Of a stretch of 64,000 nucleotides of DNA, positions 53,446-61,566 are shown piece after piece. This stretch comes from an uncultured Clostridium sp. (lineage in GTDB: Bacteria > Bacillota_I > Bacilli_A > RF39 > UBA660): the NCBI GenBank assembly GCA_946414595.1, contig CAMKPE010000001.1:62001-126000 (forward strand). Reading direction: 5' to 3'. Under the pieces are notes generated by a model. It saw only the letters and a program-made list of their open reading frames with translations. It did not search any database and had not been told where the DNA came from. The translations under genes were made by a program, and so were the position numbers. How positions within the stretch are numbered: the stretch's first letter is position 1; every line of letters begins with the position of its first letter.

Positions 53446-55116
53446 TCTTTTAATATCTAATATTACTGGTAAGATAATTGGCTTTCTTGCTGTTAGTTCA
53501 TATATGTAAGGGAATAGGTCAGCAGTTATTTGACTCTTAATATCATTAAATGAGACATTTCCTTCTTTTAATTTTTCAAGTATTATCTTTTCAGCCATTG
53601 CTTCTATTTTACTAAGCAATTCTTCATTTTCATTTATTAATACGAATCCTCTTGTTGTTATGTTAGGGTGTATTAATAATTCTTTTTTCTTCATATCTAT
53701 GTTTGCAATTACTACAAGTATTCCATCACTAGCCATAACTTTTCTATCGTGAAGTACTGCACTGTTGATTTCTTCAAGTCTATTACTATCGATAAATACG
53801 TCACTTGCTTGTACAGGAACATCTTTTGTAATTACGTGATTATCAAGACTTAATACATCACCATTTCTAAGTACGAATGTGTTTTCTTTTGGAATACCAC
53901 AATCAATACCTAAGTTAGCATGGTTCTTAAGCATTCTATAATCACCATGGAAAGGCATTAAATACTTAGGCTTTATTAATCTTATCATAAGCTTTAATTC
54001 TTCCATGTTAGCGTGTCCTGAAGTATGTATATCTGATAAAGATTGAGTTGTATATACTTCTACACCTTGTAGATATAATTTATTAATTGTATGACCAATA
54101 CTCATAGCGTTACCAGGTATTGGTGAAGATGAGAATACTACTACATCATCTGGTCTTAATTTAATTTGTTTATGTGTCCCATTAGCAATTCTAGATAAGG
54201 CTGCTAGTGGTTCACCTTGAGAACCAGTACATAATATTGTAACTTCTTGAGGTTTTAAGTTATTTGCCTCATCTGGATCAATCAAGATATCTGGATGTTC
54301 AATATAACCACCTTCAATAGATATCTTAATATTGTTTTCCATACTTCTTCCGAATACGCATATCTTTCTACCATGGTTATAACATGTTTCTACTATATGT
54401 TTTAATCTATATATATTTGAAGCGAATGTTGCAATTATTATTCTTTGTGTAATATGTTTATCAAATATGTCATTTAATGCATTATCTACTCTTGCTTCAC
54501 TTAAACTAATACCTTCGTTTAAAGCATTTGTAGAGTCACTGATTAATACGTCAACACCTTCTTCACCAATTCTTGCCATTTTATGTAAGTCAGCGATTGG
54601 TCCGATAGGAGTAAAGTCAAACTTGAAGTCTCCTGTTGTTACAATATTTCCATCTGGTGTCTTAACAAGAATTCCATGTGAATCTGGAATAGAGTGGGTA
54701 GTTCTAAAAAACTCCACTTGGAAATGATTAAACTCTAATACTGTTTTATCATCATATGCATATAAATTATCATATCTTATTTCTCTATCTTGTAATTTTA
54801 ATCTAATTAATTCTTTAGCTTGATTTGGGGCATAAATAGCCGGTATTTCTAATGATTGCACTAAAAATGGAATAGCACCAATATGATCTTCATGACCATG
54901 TGTTATAAGAAGTGCCTTAATCTTATCTTGATTTTGTTTTAAAAAAGAAAAGTCTGGTAAGACATAGTCTATACCTAAAAGCCCAGCATCTGGGAAACTA
55001 ATACCTGCGTCAATAATAAGAATTTCGTCATCATGCATTACACAATACATGTTTTTTCCGACTTCACCCAAACCACCTAAAATAATTATTTTAGTGTCGT
55101 TTGTTTTTTTAATCAT
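53443..55116 (-). CDS. Ribonuclease J
   Basis: 557 residues. Metallo-beta-lactamase/beta-CASP nuclease: LGGLGEVGKNMYCV start, the metal motif HGHEDHIGAIPFL near 73-85, TGDFKFD, and SGHANMEELKLMIRLIKPKYLMPFHGDYRML near 370-400. It degrades mRNA 5' to 3' and matures rRNA. The start at 55116 fits the usual N-terminus; the AGGAG is 13 bases upstream, a rather long spacing. A -35/-10 pair lies on the minus strand at 55165-55193. Only one RNase J gene is in the window (rnjA or rnjB not distinguished). Confidence 0.93.
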   Translation of the reverse strand: MIKKTNDTKIIILGGLGEVGKNMYCVMHDDEILIIDAGISFPDAGLLGIDYVLPDFSFLKQNQDKIKALLITHGHEDHIGAIPFLVQSLEIPAIYAPNQAKELIRLKLQDREIRYDNLYAYDDKTVLEFNHFQVEFFRTTHSIPDSHGILVKTPDGNIVTTGDFKFDFTPIGPIADLHKMARIGEEGVDVLISDSTNALNEGISLSEARVDNALNDIFDKHITQRIIIATFASNIYRLKHIVETCYNHGRKICVFGRSMENNIKISIEGGYIEHPDILIDPDEANNLKPQEVTILCTGSQGEPLAALSRIANGTHKQIKLRPDDVVVFSSSPIPGNAMSIGHTINKLYLQGVEVYTTQSLSDIHTSGHANMEELKLMIRLIKPKYLMPFHGDYRMLKNHANLGIDCGIPKENTFVLRNGDVLSLDNHVITKDVPVQASDVFIDSNRLEEINSAVLHDRKVMASDGILVVIANIDMKKKELLIHPNITTRGFVLINENEELLSKIEAMAEKIILEKLKEGNVSFNDIKSQITADLFPYIYELTARKPIILPVILDIKR

Positions 55117-55164
55117 AAAATTTAATAAACTCCTTTCTTTCATTTATAAAGAACTAACTATGAA

Positions 55165-55193
55165 ATTATACTATGAAAAATCTTTTTTGTCTA
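55165..55193 (-). promoter_or_regulatory. SigmaA-type promoter for RNase J gene
   Basis: On the minus strand TAGACA, 17-base spacer, TATAAT. Confidence 0.65.
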
Positions 55194-55198
55194 GGTTT

Positions 55199-55234
55199 AA
55201 GAAAAGAAAAGAAGTGAAATATTTATCACTTCTT
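55199..55234 (-). terminator. Terminator of the surface operon
   Basis: On the minus strand AAGAAGTGA, loop, TCACTTCTT, then T; overlaps the LCP gene's stop codon. Confidence 0.75.
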
Positions 55235-57519
55235 TATTCGCTTCCTCCACCAGAATCTTCGTTGTCACCAGGAGTCTCTCCACCTGGGTTTTCACCACCT
55301 GGATTTTCACCACCTGGGTTCTCTCCACCTGGGGTTTCACCACCCGGATTTTCACCACCCGGATTTTCACCACCTGGGTTCTCACCTGGATTTTCACCAC
55401 CTGGAGTTTCTCCTCCTGGATTACCTGTATTTGGTTCTTCTTCCTTTGGATTAGAATATGTTATTTCTAGTGTTAATCCACCATCTAGTATTTCTTTTAC
55501 TGTAGTTCCTTTAGCAATTGATTGTTTTACTATCTCATTCTTTGGTCTAGAAGAAGTAGTGTCATATGCTGGGTGATAATCAATCATATTTGAAAATCCA
55601 TTAACCCAAGTCTTGAAATAATCTACATCTTTACCTACAAAGTCTGGAACAATACATTTTTCGTTTTCTTCATCTACTAAGCAGTCAACTTTATCTGCAT
55701 TTGCAGAACCACCTTTTCTTGCGATCTTTAATATAATCTTACCATTAGGTATTAAATCAATTCTTTTTGATGCTGGATATTGTTGTTCTAATACAATGTT
55801 ATCTCCTTTATTAGATTCAGTATATTGTATTTCTGCAGTAAGACCATTACTCTTTAACCATTCTTGAGCTTTAGATAATGTCCATCCAGTCATATCAGGA
55901 AGTAGGGTATACTTCTTAGTATCGTAATATCCTTTTCCTACAACTTTTATTTGATAGTTCTCATTAATCTTATATGAGAATGTTTTAATTAAGTCTTGTT
56001 TCTTACCAGAAAGGTTATTCTTAATTGCTTTCTTAACTTCTGATAAACTTCTTTGATTTAAGATGTAATCCCAAAGTACTAAACCGCTTCTTTCATCATA
56101 AATCATTTGACCATCACCATCTAAGTATAGTTTTTCGATAGTAATTATTGAATCACTTGATGATGATAGTAATACATCTTTTCCTACGTTGTAGAAAGAG
56201 AAGATTGTTGATTCACTCATATTAGTATCAAAGTTCTTAGATATTACTGCTAAAATCTTCTCTAAGTCTCCAATACTACTAAAGTTCTTCATCTTATCTA
56301 ATATAGCTTGAATTACTTCTTGTTGATGTTCTGCTCTTACAAAGTCATTTCTAGTTCCTGTTGTCCATTCTTTGCTACAGTAGTTAGCGTTGCTCTTTCT
56401 GTTTCTTGCGTATGCTAATGCTTGTTCACCATTTAATGTTTGATGACCAGCATTTATATATACCATCTTTTTTCCAAATTCTCTTTTACTGTTTTGTTCA
56501 CATATCTTATAAGGCACATCTATTTCGATACCACCTAAAGCATTAACTAAATCAACAACACCAGTAAAGTTAATCTTCATATAGTAATCTATTTTTACAT
56601 CTAAGAAATTTTGTATTGTATTGATAACACATTTAGCTCCACCTGAAGCTGAGTGAGTTATTTTATTATCTACATTATTCATACATGTAATAGGTACATA
56701 ACTGTCTCTTGGAATACTTAACATAGTTGCATGCATTGTAGTTGGATTAAATGTAACTAATATTAATGAATCTCCATTAAATGAATCAGCATTTTGTAAT
56801 CCATTTACTGTTGAATCTATTCCTATTAATAATATAGTAATTGGTTCAGATACATCTTTAGAACTTCCACTTAATTGTACTTCTTCTTTTGTAACTTCTT
56901 TTTGAGAAGTATCTACTGCTACAACTTTTTCTCCAATATCTTCAAAGTTTTCATCTGTACTATATATATCTACAAAATTTGTTTGTAAGAATATATAACT
57001 TACTTTACCATCATATAGATCAAGTATCATCTTACGATAATCTTGATATTCAACTAATTCATTATTCTTATCTAATGAATATTTTTTAATTATATCATCT
57101 GCTAGATTATGTTCTTCTTCAGTATTAACACCAATCTTAGCATCTTTTAAAGTACTTAACTTAACATCTTTATTTTCTTTTAATGTTACTAAACTTATTG
57201 AATATACAACTTTCTTATTTAAGTTAGAGAAGTATGAATATATTCTATTAAGATTAAATCCTAAGAAAATAAATAGGATAGAGAAGAGTAGAAACACAAT
57301 AGATGCCACTATCTTTCCTTTCTTCTTTTTCTTCTTTTTAGAGAAGAATAATTTAACAAATACAAATATATCTATTATTAAGATTACTCCAATAACAAAA
57401 TATCTTATTCCTGTTTCTATTTTCTTAAACAATAATATTGATTGAATCAAGTATATGGATGCAATTATAAAAACAATTGCGAGTATACTGCTATATTGTA
57501 TTTTTGTTTTTTTCTTCAT
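55234..57519 (-). CDS. LytR-CpsA-Psr family protein with PASTA domains and Pro/Gly repeat tail
   Basis: 761 residues. Two or three N-terminal transmembrane segments and a linker lead to an LCP domain (about 225-405): ILLIGIDSTVNGLQNADSFNGDSLILVTFNP, LSIPRDSYVPITC, GGIEIDVPY, LNGEQALAYARNRKSNANYCSKEWTTGTRNDFVRAEHQQEVI. LCP enzymes attach teichoic acids or glycans to peptidoglycan. Two PASTA domains (about 540-615 and 630-700) follow, LPDMTGWTLSKAQEWLKSNGL and VPDFVGKDVDYFKTWVNG. The tail (to 761) is a PGGEN-type repeat. PASTA on LCP is unusual. Downstream gene of the operon with the dockerin and cohesin-like genes; GGAGGTATT precedes the ATG. Confidence 0.88.
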   Translation of the reverse strand: MKKKTKIQYSSILAIVFIIASIYLIQSILLFKKIETGIRYFVIGVILIIDIFVFVKLFFSKKKKKKKGKIVASIVFLLFSILFIFLGFNLNRIYSYFSNLNKKVVYSISLVTLKENKDVKLSTLKDAKIGVNTEEEHNLADDIIKKYSLDKNNELVEYQDYRKMILDLYDGKVSYIFLQTNFVDIYSTDENFEDIGEKVVAVDTSQKEVTKEEVQLSGSSKDVSEPITILLIGIDSTVNGLQNADSFNGDSLILVTFNPTTMHATMLSIPRDSYVPITCMNNVDNKITHSASGGAKCVINTIQNFLDVKIDYYMKINFTGVVDLVNALGGIEIDVPYKICEQNSKREFGKKMVYINAGHQTLNGEQALAYARNRKSNANYCSKEWTTGTRNDFVRAEHQQEVIQAILDKMKNFSSIGDLEKILAVISKNFDTNMSESTIFSFYNVGKDVLLSSSSDSIITIEKLYLDGDGQMIYDERSGLVLWDYILNQRSLSEVKKAIKNNLSGKKQDLIKTFSYKINENYQIKVVGKGYYDTKKYTLLPDMTGWTLSKAQEWLKSNGLTAEIQYTESNKGDNIVLEQQYPASKRIDLIPNGKIILKIARKGGSANADKVDCLVDEENEKCIVPDFVGKDVDYFKTWVNGFSNMIDYHPAYDTTSSRPKNEIVKQSIAKGTTVKEILDGGLTLEITYSNPKEEEPNTGNPGGETPGGENPGENPGGENPGGENPGGETPGGENPGGENPGGENPGGETPGDNEDSGGGSE
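55266..55427 (-). repeat. Coding 15-base repeats (PGGEN type)
   Basis: About ten units of a 15-base repeat encode Pro-Gly-Gly-Glu-Asn/Thr in the tail of the LCP-PASTA protein. Copies differ at wobble bases. Confidence 0.8.
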
Positions 57520-57543
57520 AATACCTCCATTAAAAAAAGAAGA

Positions 57544-59106
57544 TTATTTCTTTTTCTTTTTTGAACTATTTGAAATATCTTCTTTTATTTTATCATCTTT
57601 TTCAATAAAATGCTCTAATTCTTCACCAAAAGATTCATTTTTTTTCTTTTTTGTAGTTTTTTTCTTCTTTTCTTTGATTTCAACTTCTTTGATATTTTCT
57701 ATCTTTTCAGTCTTATCTTCTTTTATTTCATCTTCTTCAATAAAAGCATCTTGTATAGAAGGTTCTTGTTTTTCTTCTTCTTTAACTTCTTCTATATCTT
57801 CTTTTTCAGCCTTTTCTTTCTTTTTCTTTTTAGGTTTTTTGATACTGCTTATTAATAATACTATATAAGTAATTATTAGTAGGGCACCTAAACCAATTAT
57901 TACATATGTATATTTATTATTTTTACTTTCTAGTGAATCTATTTTATCAAGCAATTCTTGATTGAATAATTGAATAGTATTTTCTTTTTTATTATATTGA
58001 TATAAGTTTTCTTCACCACTAGCTATGTTAATACCATTTATTAGATAGAAATCATTATTCGTTTCACTTTTATATGCAACTAATTCTTCTTCCCCAATTT
58101 TAATTGTTGATTTAACATAACCTTCAGGAATATTTTTTAGTGCAGTTGTAGTTATTATTATTGAATCAAATGAATATTCTTTATATATTGTATAATTATC
58201 ATTTTTATATTGATATAATTCAATATTTCCTTCACTATCTTTTAATCCAACTAGGGTAGTGTCAGTAGCCTTGTTGAAGAATGCTGGAATATCTTCTTCT
58301 TCGCCAATTTTAATTGCTGTTTCATCAAAGTTAGTATTTGGCTTCTCAATTAATTCTTTCTTTCTTACAACGTTATATTCTTCATCATCTACTTTTACTA
58401 CTATTGGTGTAAGTTCTTTAACTGTTACATCAATTGTATAAGTTTTACTGCTTCCGTTTTGTGCAGTAACTTTAATGTTTATTTTATTAACACCTTCAAC
58501 TAAATCATGTTTACCAAGACCTTCAACTGATGAAGTACCATCTTCTTTAGATCCAGATATGTTAATTGATCTAACATCATTTTCTAATATTAATGCATAT
58601 TGAGTTGTATTTTTATTAAATGCTGGTGAAATATTAAATCCATCAACTTTTAAACTTGATAAGTTATTATTCTTACTATAACTAGCTTCAAGTTGAGCTT
58701 GTGTAATTATTGTTACATTCTTTGAAGTAGTACCTGTATATGAGAAATTGTTGAAGTTCCAATCGATTGCTTCGTATATATTGAAATTGAAATATGCAGT
58801 ACCACTTGATTTAGCTCTAAACTTAAAAGTATAAGTTACAGATTTCTTTGATCCATCAAATACAGGTGCTGCATTTAATGTTCCACTTTCTAGTGATAAT
58901 TTATTAGTATCATAAGTAACACCATATCTTAAACTTCCAAGTAGTTCTGATGAGGATACTGTTACTGTATAAGTAATAGTATTTCCTACAACAACTCTTG
59001 ATGATGATGCACTAATTGATACTTTTAATGATGCAGCATGTACTTTTAATACTACTGCAGCAATTATAATTGCTATTATATAAACTGTTCTTCTTATGTA
59101 TTTCAT
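57544..59106 (-). CDS. Membrane-anchored cohesin-like / cadherin-like protein
   Basis: 520 residues. Signal peptide (RRTVYIIAIIIAAVVLKVHA), cohesin-like module about 26-140 (SSSRVVVGNTITYTVTVSS, GVTYDTNKLSLESGTL, YTFKFRAKSSGTAYFNF), a cadherin-like beta-sandwich about 155-235 (LSSLKVDGFNISPAFNKNTTQYAL ... VTAQNGSSKTYTIDVTV), a linker domain, one transmembrane segment about 395-417 (YVIIGLGALLIITYIVLLI) and a Lys/Glu-rich cytoplasmic tail. It follows the dockerin gene with 8 bases between them, and its ribosome-binding site AGGTGG overlaps that gene's stop; both carry the same cadherin-like module. This suggests it is a membrane receptor for the dockerin. Confidence 0.75.
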   Translation of the reverse strand: MKYIRRTVYIIAIIIAAVVLKVHAASLKVSISASSSRVVVGNTITYTVTVSSSELLGSLRYGVTYDTNKLSLESGTLNAAPVFDGSKKSVTYTFKFRAKSSGTAYFNFNIYEAIDWNFNNFSYTGTTSKNVTIITQAQLEASYSKNNNLSSLKVDGFNISPAFNKNTTQYALILENDVRSINISGSKEDGTSSVEGLGKHDLVEGVNKINIKVTAQNGSSKTYTIDVTVKELTPIVVKVDDEEYNVVRKKELIEKPNTNFDETAIKIGEEEDIPAFFNKATDTTLVGLKDSEGNIELYQYKNDNYTIYKEYSFDSIIITTTALKNIPEGYVKSTIKIGEEELVAYKSETNNDFYLINGINIASGEENLYQYNKKENTIQLFNQELLDKIDSLESKNNKYTYVIIGLGALLIITYIVLLISSIKKPKKKKKEKAEKEDIEEVKEEEKQEPSIQDAFIEEDEIKEDKTEKIENIKEVEIKEKKKKTTKKKKNESFGEELEHFIEKDDKIKEDISNSSKKKKK

Positions 59107-59114
59107 ATAACCAC

Positions 59115-61358
59115 CTATCCCTGACTAATATTAGCTGCACCTAATAATTGTTTTTGAATTAATAATATATCTACTACTGTTATTTTATTATCTTTATTTG
59201 TATCAGCAGCAGTAAGGAAGCATCCGGTTAATTTAGTAAATCCTAATATATGCTTTTGAACTACTAATAGGTCTGCAACTGTTATTGTTCCAGTTCCATC
59301 AATATCACCATATATTACTATTTCAACTGTTTTAGTATTTCCACCTTCTGAAATAACTACTTTATCACCAGTAACAACTGTACCACTTGTTTTGGGTTTT
59401 CCATTCTTATCAGTGATATTAATTGATACTGTATTATAAGTCTTAGTCAAATTATTAATTATTGTATTAACACTTGTTCCAAATGTAACCTTAGATAAAT
59501 ATTTATCTGTGTAATTATATCCTGATGACTTTAATACGTTATTTAAATCAACAGTAGGTTGTGTATTGGTATTAGTGTTGTTGTTATTGTTATTATTTGT
59601 ATTGTTTGTATTAGTGTTAGTATTAGTATTTGAATTTGTATTAGTGTTATTATTTGTATTCGTATTAGTATTAGTATTAGTATTTGTGTTAGTGTTAGTG
59701 TTTGTATTTGTGTTTGTATTTGTGTTTGTATTTGTGTTTGTATTTGTATTTGTATTTGTATTGTCATTATTACCTGTATTTTGATCTACTGGTTTAGCAG
59801 CTCTTTTAACTGTTACTGTATAAGTTCTTACTGAACCATTTTGTGCAGTTACTTCTACTTTAAATACTGTTGTATCACCAGTAAGATTTAAAGTACCAAC
59901 TCCTTTAATAGTAGCTTTACTATTTACTTTTTCAGCTTCAATCTTAACTGTTTCAGAGTAAGGTACATTTACTGTATAACTTAATGTATCACTATTAAAG
60001 TTTGTAACAAGTGATCCATTTACTTTTAATGATTTTAGCCAGTTATTTGGATTCCCAAGTTTTGGAAGTGTAGTTGATTCTGGCATATTATCATATATTG
60101 GAATTGCAAATACAAAATCTTTTTCAATTAATCCAAAATTCTTATAAGAATTATAAGTAGATATTGCTGGAGAAACTAGGGCAGATACATTAGTTGTATA
60201 TTGGTGCCATGTTCCTTTTGTTGCAGTAGGAGCTAAGTTAAACTTTTGGAAATATGAAGTATATTGTCCACAGTTAACATAGTTTCTAGAAATAATTGTT
60301 GAACCATTAACAATTGATTTCTCTTGTGTATTCCATCCTGCATTCTTAGCATATCTTAATGATTGTAATTTAGGATTGTTTGATGATGATGCTCCAATAT
60401 TGAAGAAGTTATAATAATTTGAATAATCAACTCCTTCAATAACTCCAGCTTTTCCGTTTGTACATATATTAGTATTTGACGTACCAACTTCTTGTCTTGA
60501 TAAAGCTGCTAAATATATTGGTGAAACATTTGATGCTTCAGCACCTTTAATAAACAAGTTAGCAAATTGCTTTAAGAAATCTGAAGATAGAGTATATTTA
60601 ACTACATCCAAAGTTTGATAACTAGGGTAGTAGAATAATTCTTCAAACATAAATATTTGTTTTTCATCTAAGAAGTTTCTTGGATCTAAGTAATAAGCAA
60701 TTGTTTGTCTATTAGCTTGGAACCAATATGTTCCATCGTGTGCAATAAACTTATCAGTATTGTGATTATAATCAGCAGTAGCAGTTGATAAATATCCTTC
60801 ATATCCGTTATTAGCATATGTCGGATTAACATTTAACAAACTTGTTCCTGATTGATCTTGAGAGTTTAGTGCAGAATTCCAGTTATAATTAGATTTGACT
60901 CCTTTAAAAATCCATGATGGATGTGTTTTATGAAGTGCTCTTAATTTAACTTTATATGATTCAGGGAATTTCTGACTAGTTAAGTATTCTTCAAATTCTT
61001 GATCAGTCATATGAGCCATTCTTTCACCTGTTGGTGTAAGTGGAGTTTCAACTTTTTCCTTTGTTTCAATATCAGCAATATAAGTTGAACATACATAACC
61101 TTGAATGTTACTTGAATTGATTATTTTAACCCATTTGTCACTACAACCATTACCACTTGTAGAATACTCAAGTATAGTAACGTAAGTATTATAAATAGCA
61201 GTACCAACTTTGTTGTATCCAGTTCCTGGACCACTTCTAATATTTAGGTTGTTAGTGGCTGCAACTCTACCTGTTGTAATCTCTTCAGCACTAGCATAAG
61301 TAATAGGTACTAGCAATAAAGTGAAAATCAATAGGTAAAATAAAGCTTTCCTCTTCAT
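59115..61358 (-). CDS. Glucosaminidase with SH3, cadherin-like and dockerin domains
   Basis: 747 residues. Signal peptide (1-25); bacterial SH3 (about 28-95; NNLNIRSGPGTGYNKVG); glucosaminidase-type hydrolase (about 110-430) with LSRQEVGTSNTNIC and WFQANRQTIAYYLDPRNFL; cadherin-like domain (about 440-530); an Asn/Thr repeat linker (about 530-605); a small beta domain; and a C-terminal dockerin (about 684-747) with both calcium loops intact: DIDGTGTITVAD and DTNKDNKITVVD. It should cut peptidoglycan glycan strands and be docked to a cohesin. First gene of the minus-strand operon; the cohesin-like gene follows with 8 bases between. AGGTGGATT precedes the ATG. Confidence 0.88.
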   Translation of the reverse strand: MKRKALFYLLIFTLLLVPITYASAEEITTGRVAATNNLNIRSGPGTGYNKVGTAIYNTYVTILEYSTSGNGCSDKWVKIINSSNIQGYVCSTYIADIETKEKVETPLTPTGERMAHMTDQEFEEYLTSQKFPESYKVKLRALHKTHPSWIFKGVKSNYNWNSALNSQDQSGTSLLNVNPTYANNGYEGYLSTATADYNHNTDKFIAHDGTYWFQANRQTIAYYLDPRNFLDEKQIFMFEELFYYPSYQTLDVVKYTLSSDFLKQFANLFIKGAEASNVSPIYLAALSRQEVGTSNTNICTNGKAGVIEGVDYSNYYNFFNIGASSSNNPKLQSLRYAKNAGWNTQEKSIVNGSTIISRNYVNCGQYTSYFQKFNLAPTATKGTWHQYTTNVSALVSPAISTYNSYKNFGLIEKDFVFAIPIYDNMPESTTLPKLGNPNNWLKSLKVNGSLVTNFNSDTLSYTVNVPYSETVKIEAEKVNSKATIKGVGTLNLTGDTTVFKVEVTAQNGSVRTYTVTVKRAAKPVDQNTGNNDNTNTNTNTNTNTNTNTNTNTNTNTNTNTNTNTNTNTNNNTNTNSNTNTNTNTNNTNNNNNNNTNTNTQPTVDLNNVLKSSGYNYTDKYLSKVTFGTSVNTIINNLTKTYNTVSINITDKNGKPKTSGTVVTGDKVVISEGGNTKTVEIVIYGDIDGTGTITVADLLVVQKHILGFTKLTGCFLTAADTNKDNKITVVDILLIQKQLLGAANISQG
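59118..59309 (-). other. Dockerin domain coding region
   Basis: Two 12-residue calcium loops with D/N at positions 1, 3 and 12, spaced by helices (DLLVVQKHILGF, DILLIQKQLLG), at the C-terminus of the glucosaminidase. Confidence 0.85.
59540..59775 (-). repeat. Coding hexanucleotide tandem repeat (Asn-Thr linker)
   Basis: Long run of imperfect 6-base units encoding Asn-Thr. On the plus strand 59701-59760 reads as exactly ten TTTGTA/TTTGTG units. The 6-base unit keeps the frame, so slippage would change linker length, not gene expression. Confidence 0.9.
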
Positions 61359-61429
61359 AATCCACCTCCATTCTACTTAACAAAATTATACAATAAATTA
61401 CGCTTAATTGCCACTTTATTATACAAAAA

Positions 61430-61456
61430 TAGACACTATAATACACAATTAGACAC
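61430..61456. repeat. Direct repeat TAGACAC in the divergent gap
   Basis: TAGACAC at 61430-61436 and 61450-61456, 20 bases apart (two helical turns), in the 208-base gap between divergent surface genes. This gap (61359-61566) otherwise holds AT-rich DNA with possible -10 boxes on both strands and a ribosome-binding site for the plus gene. Confidence 0.4.
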
Positions 61457-61566
61457 GAAAAAAGCCATATTGAATAAAAATCAAAATGATTATATAGTAA
61501 TTATAGTAATAATAATTAACAAAATTATGTTATTATATAAAGCTAAGAAAGAAGGTGAGTTCTATT

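Noticed and set aside
55049-55576. Collagen-like protein (GFSPPG repeats) on the plus strand
   Set aside because: It is the antisense reading of the PGGEN repeats in the LCP-PASTA gene, with no ribosome-binding site.
59540-59775. CRISPR-like or non-coding tandem array
   Set aside because: The repeats have no spacers and are in frame in the glucosaminidase gene, encoding an Asn-Thr linker.
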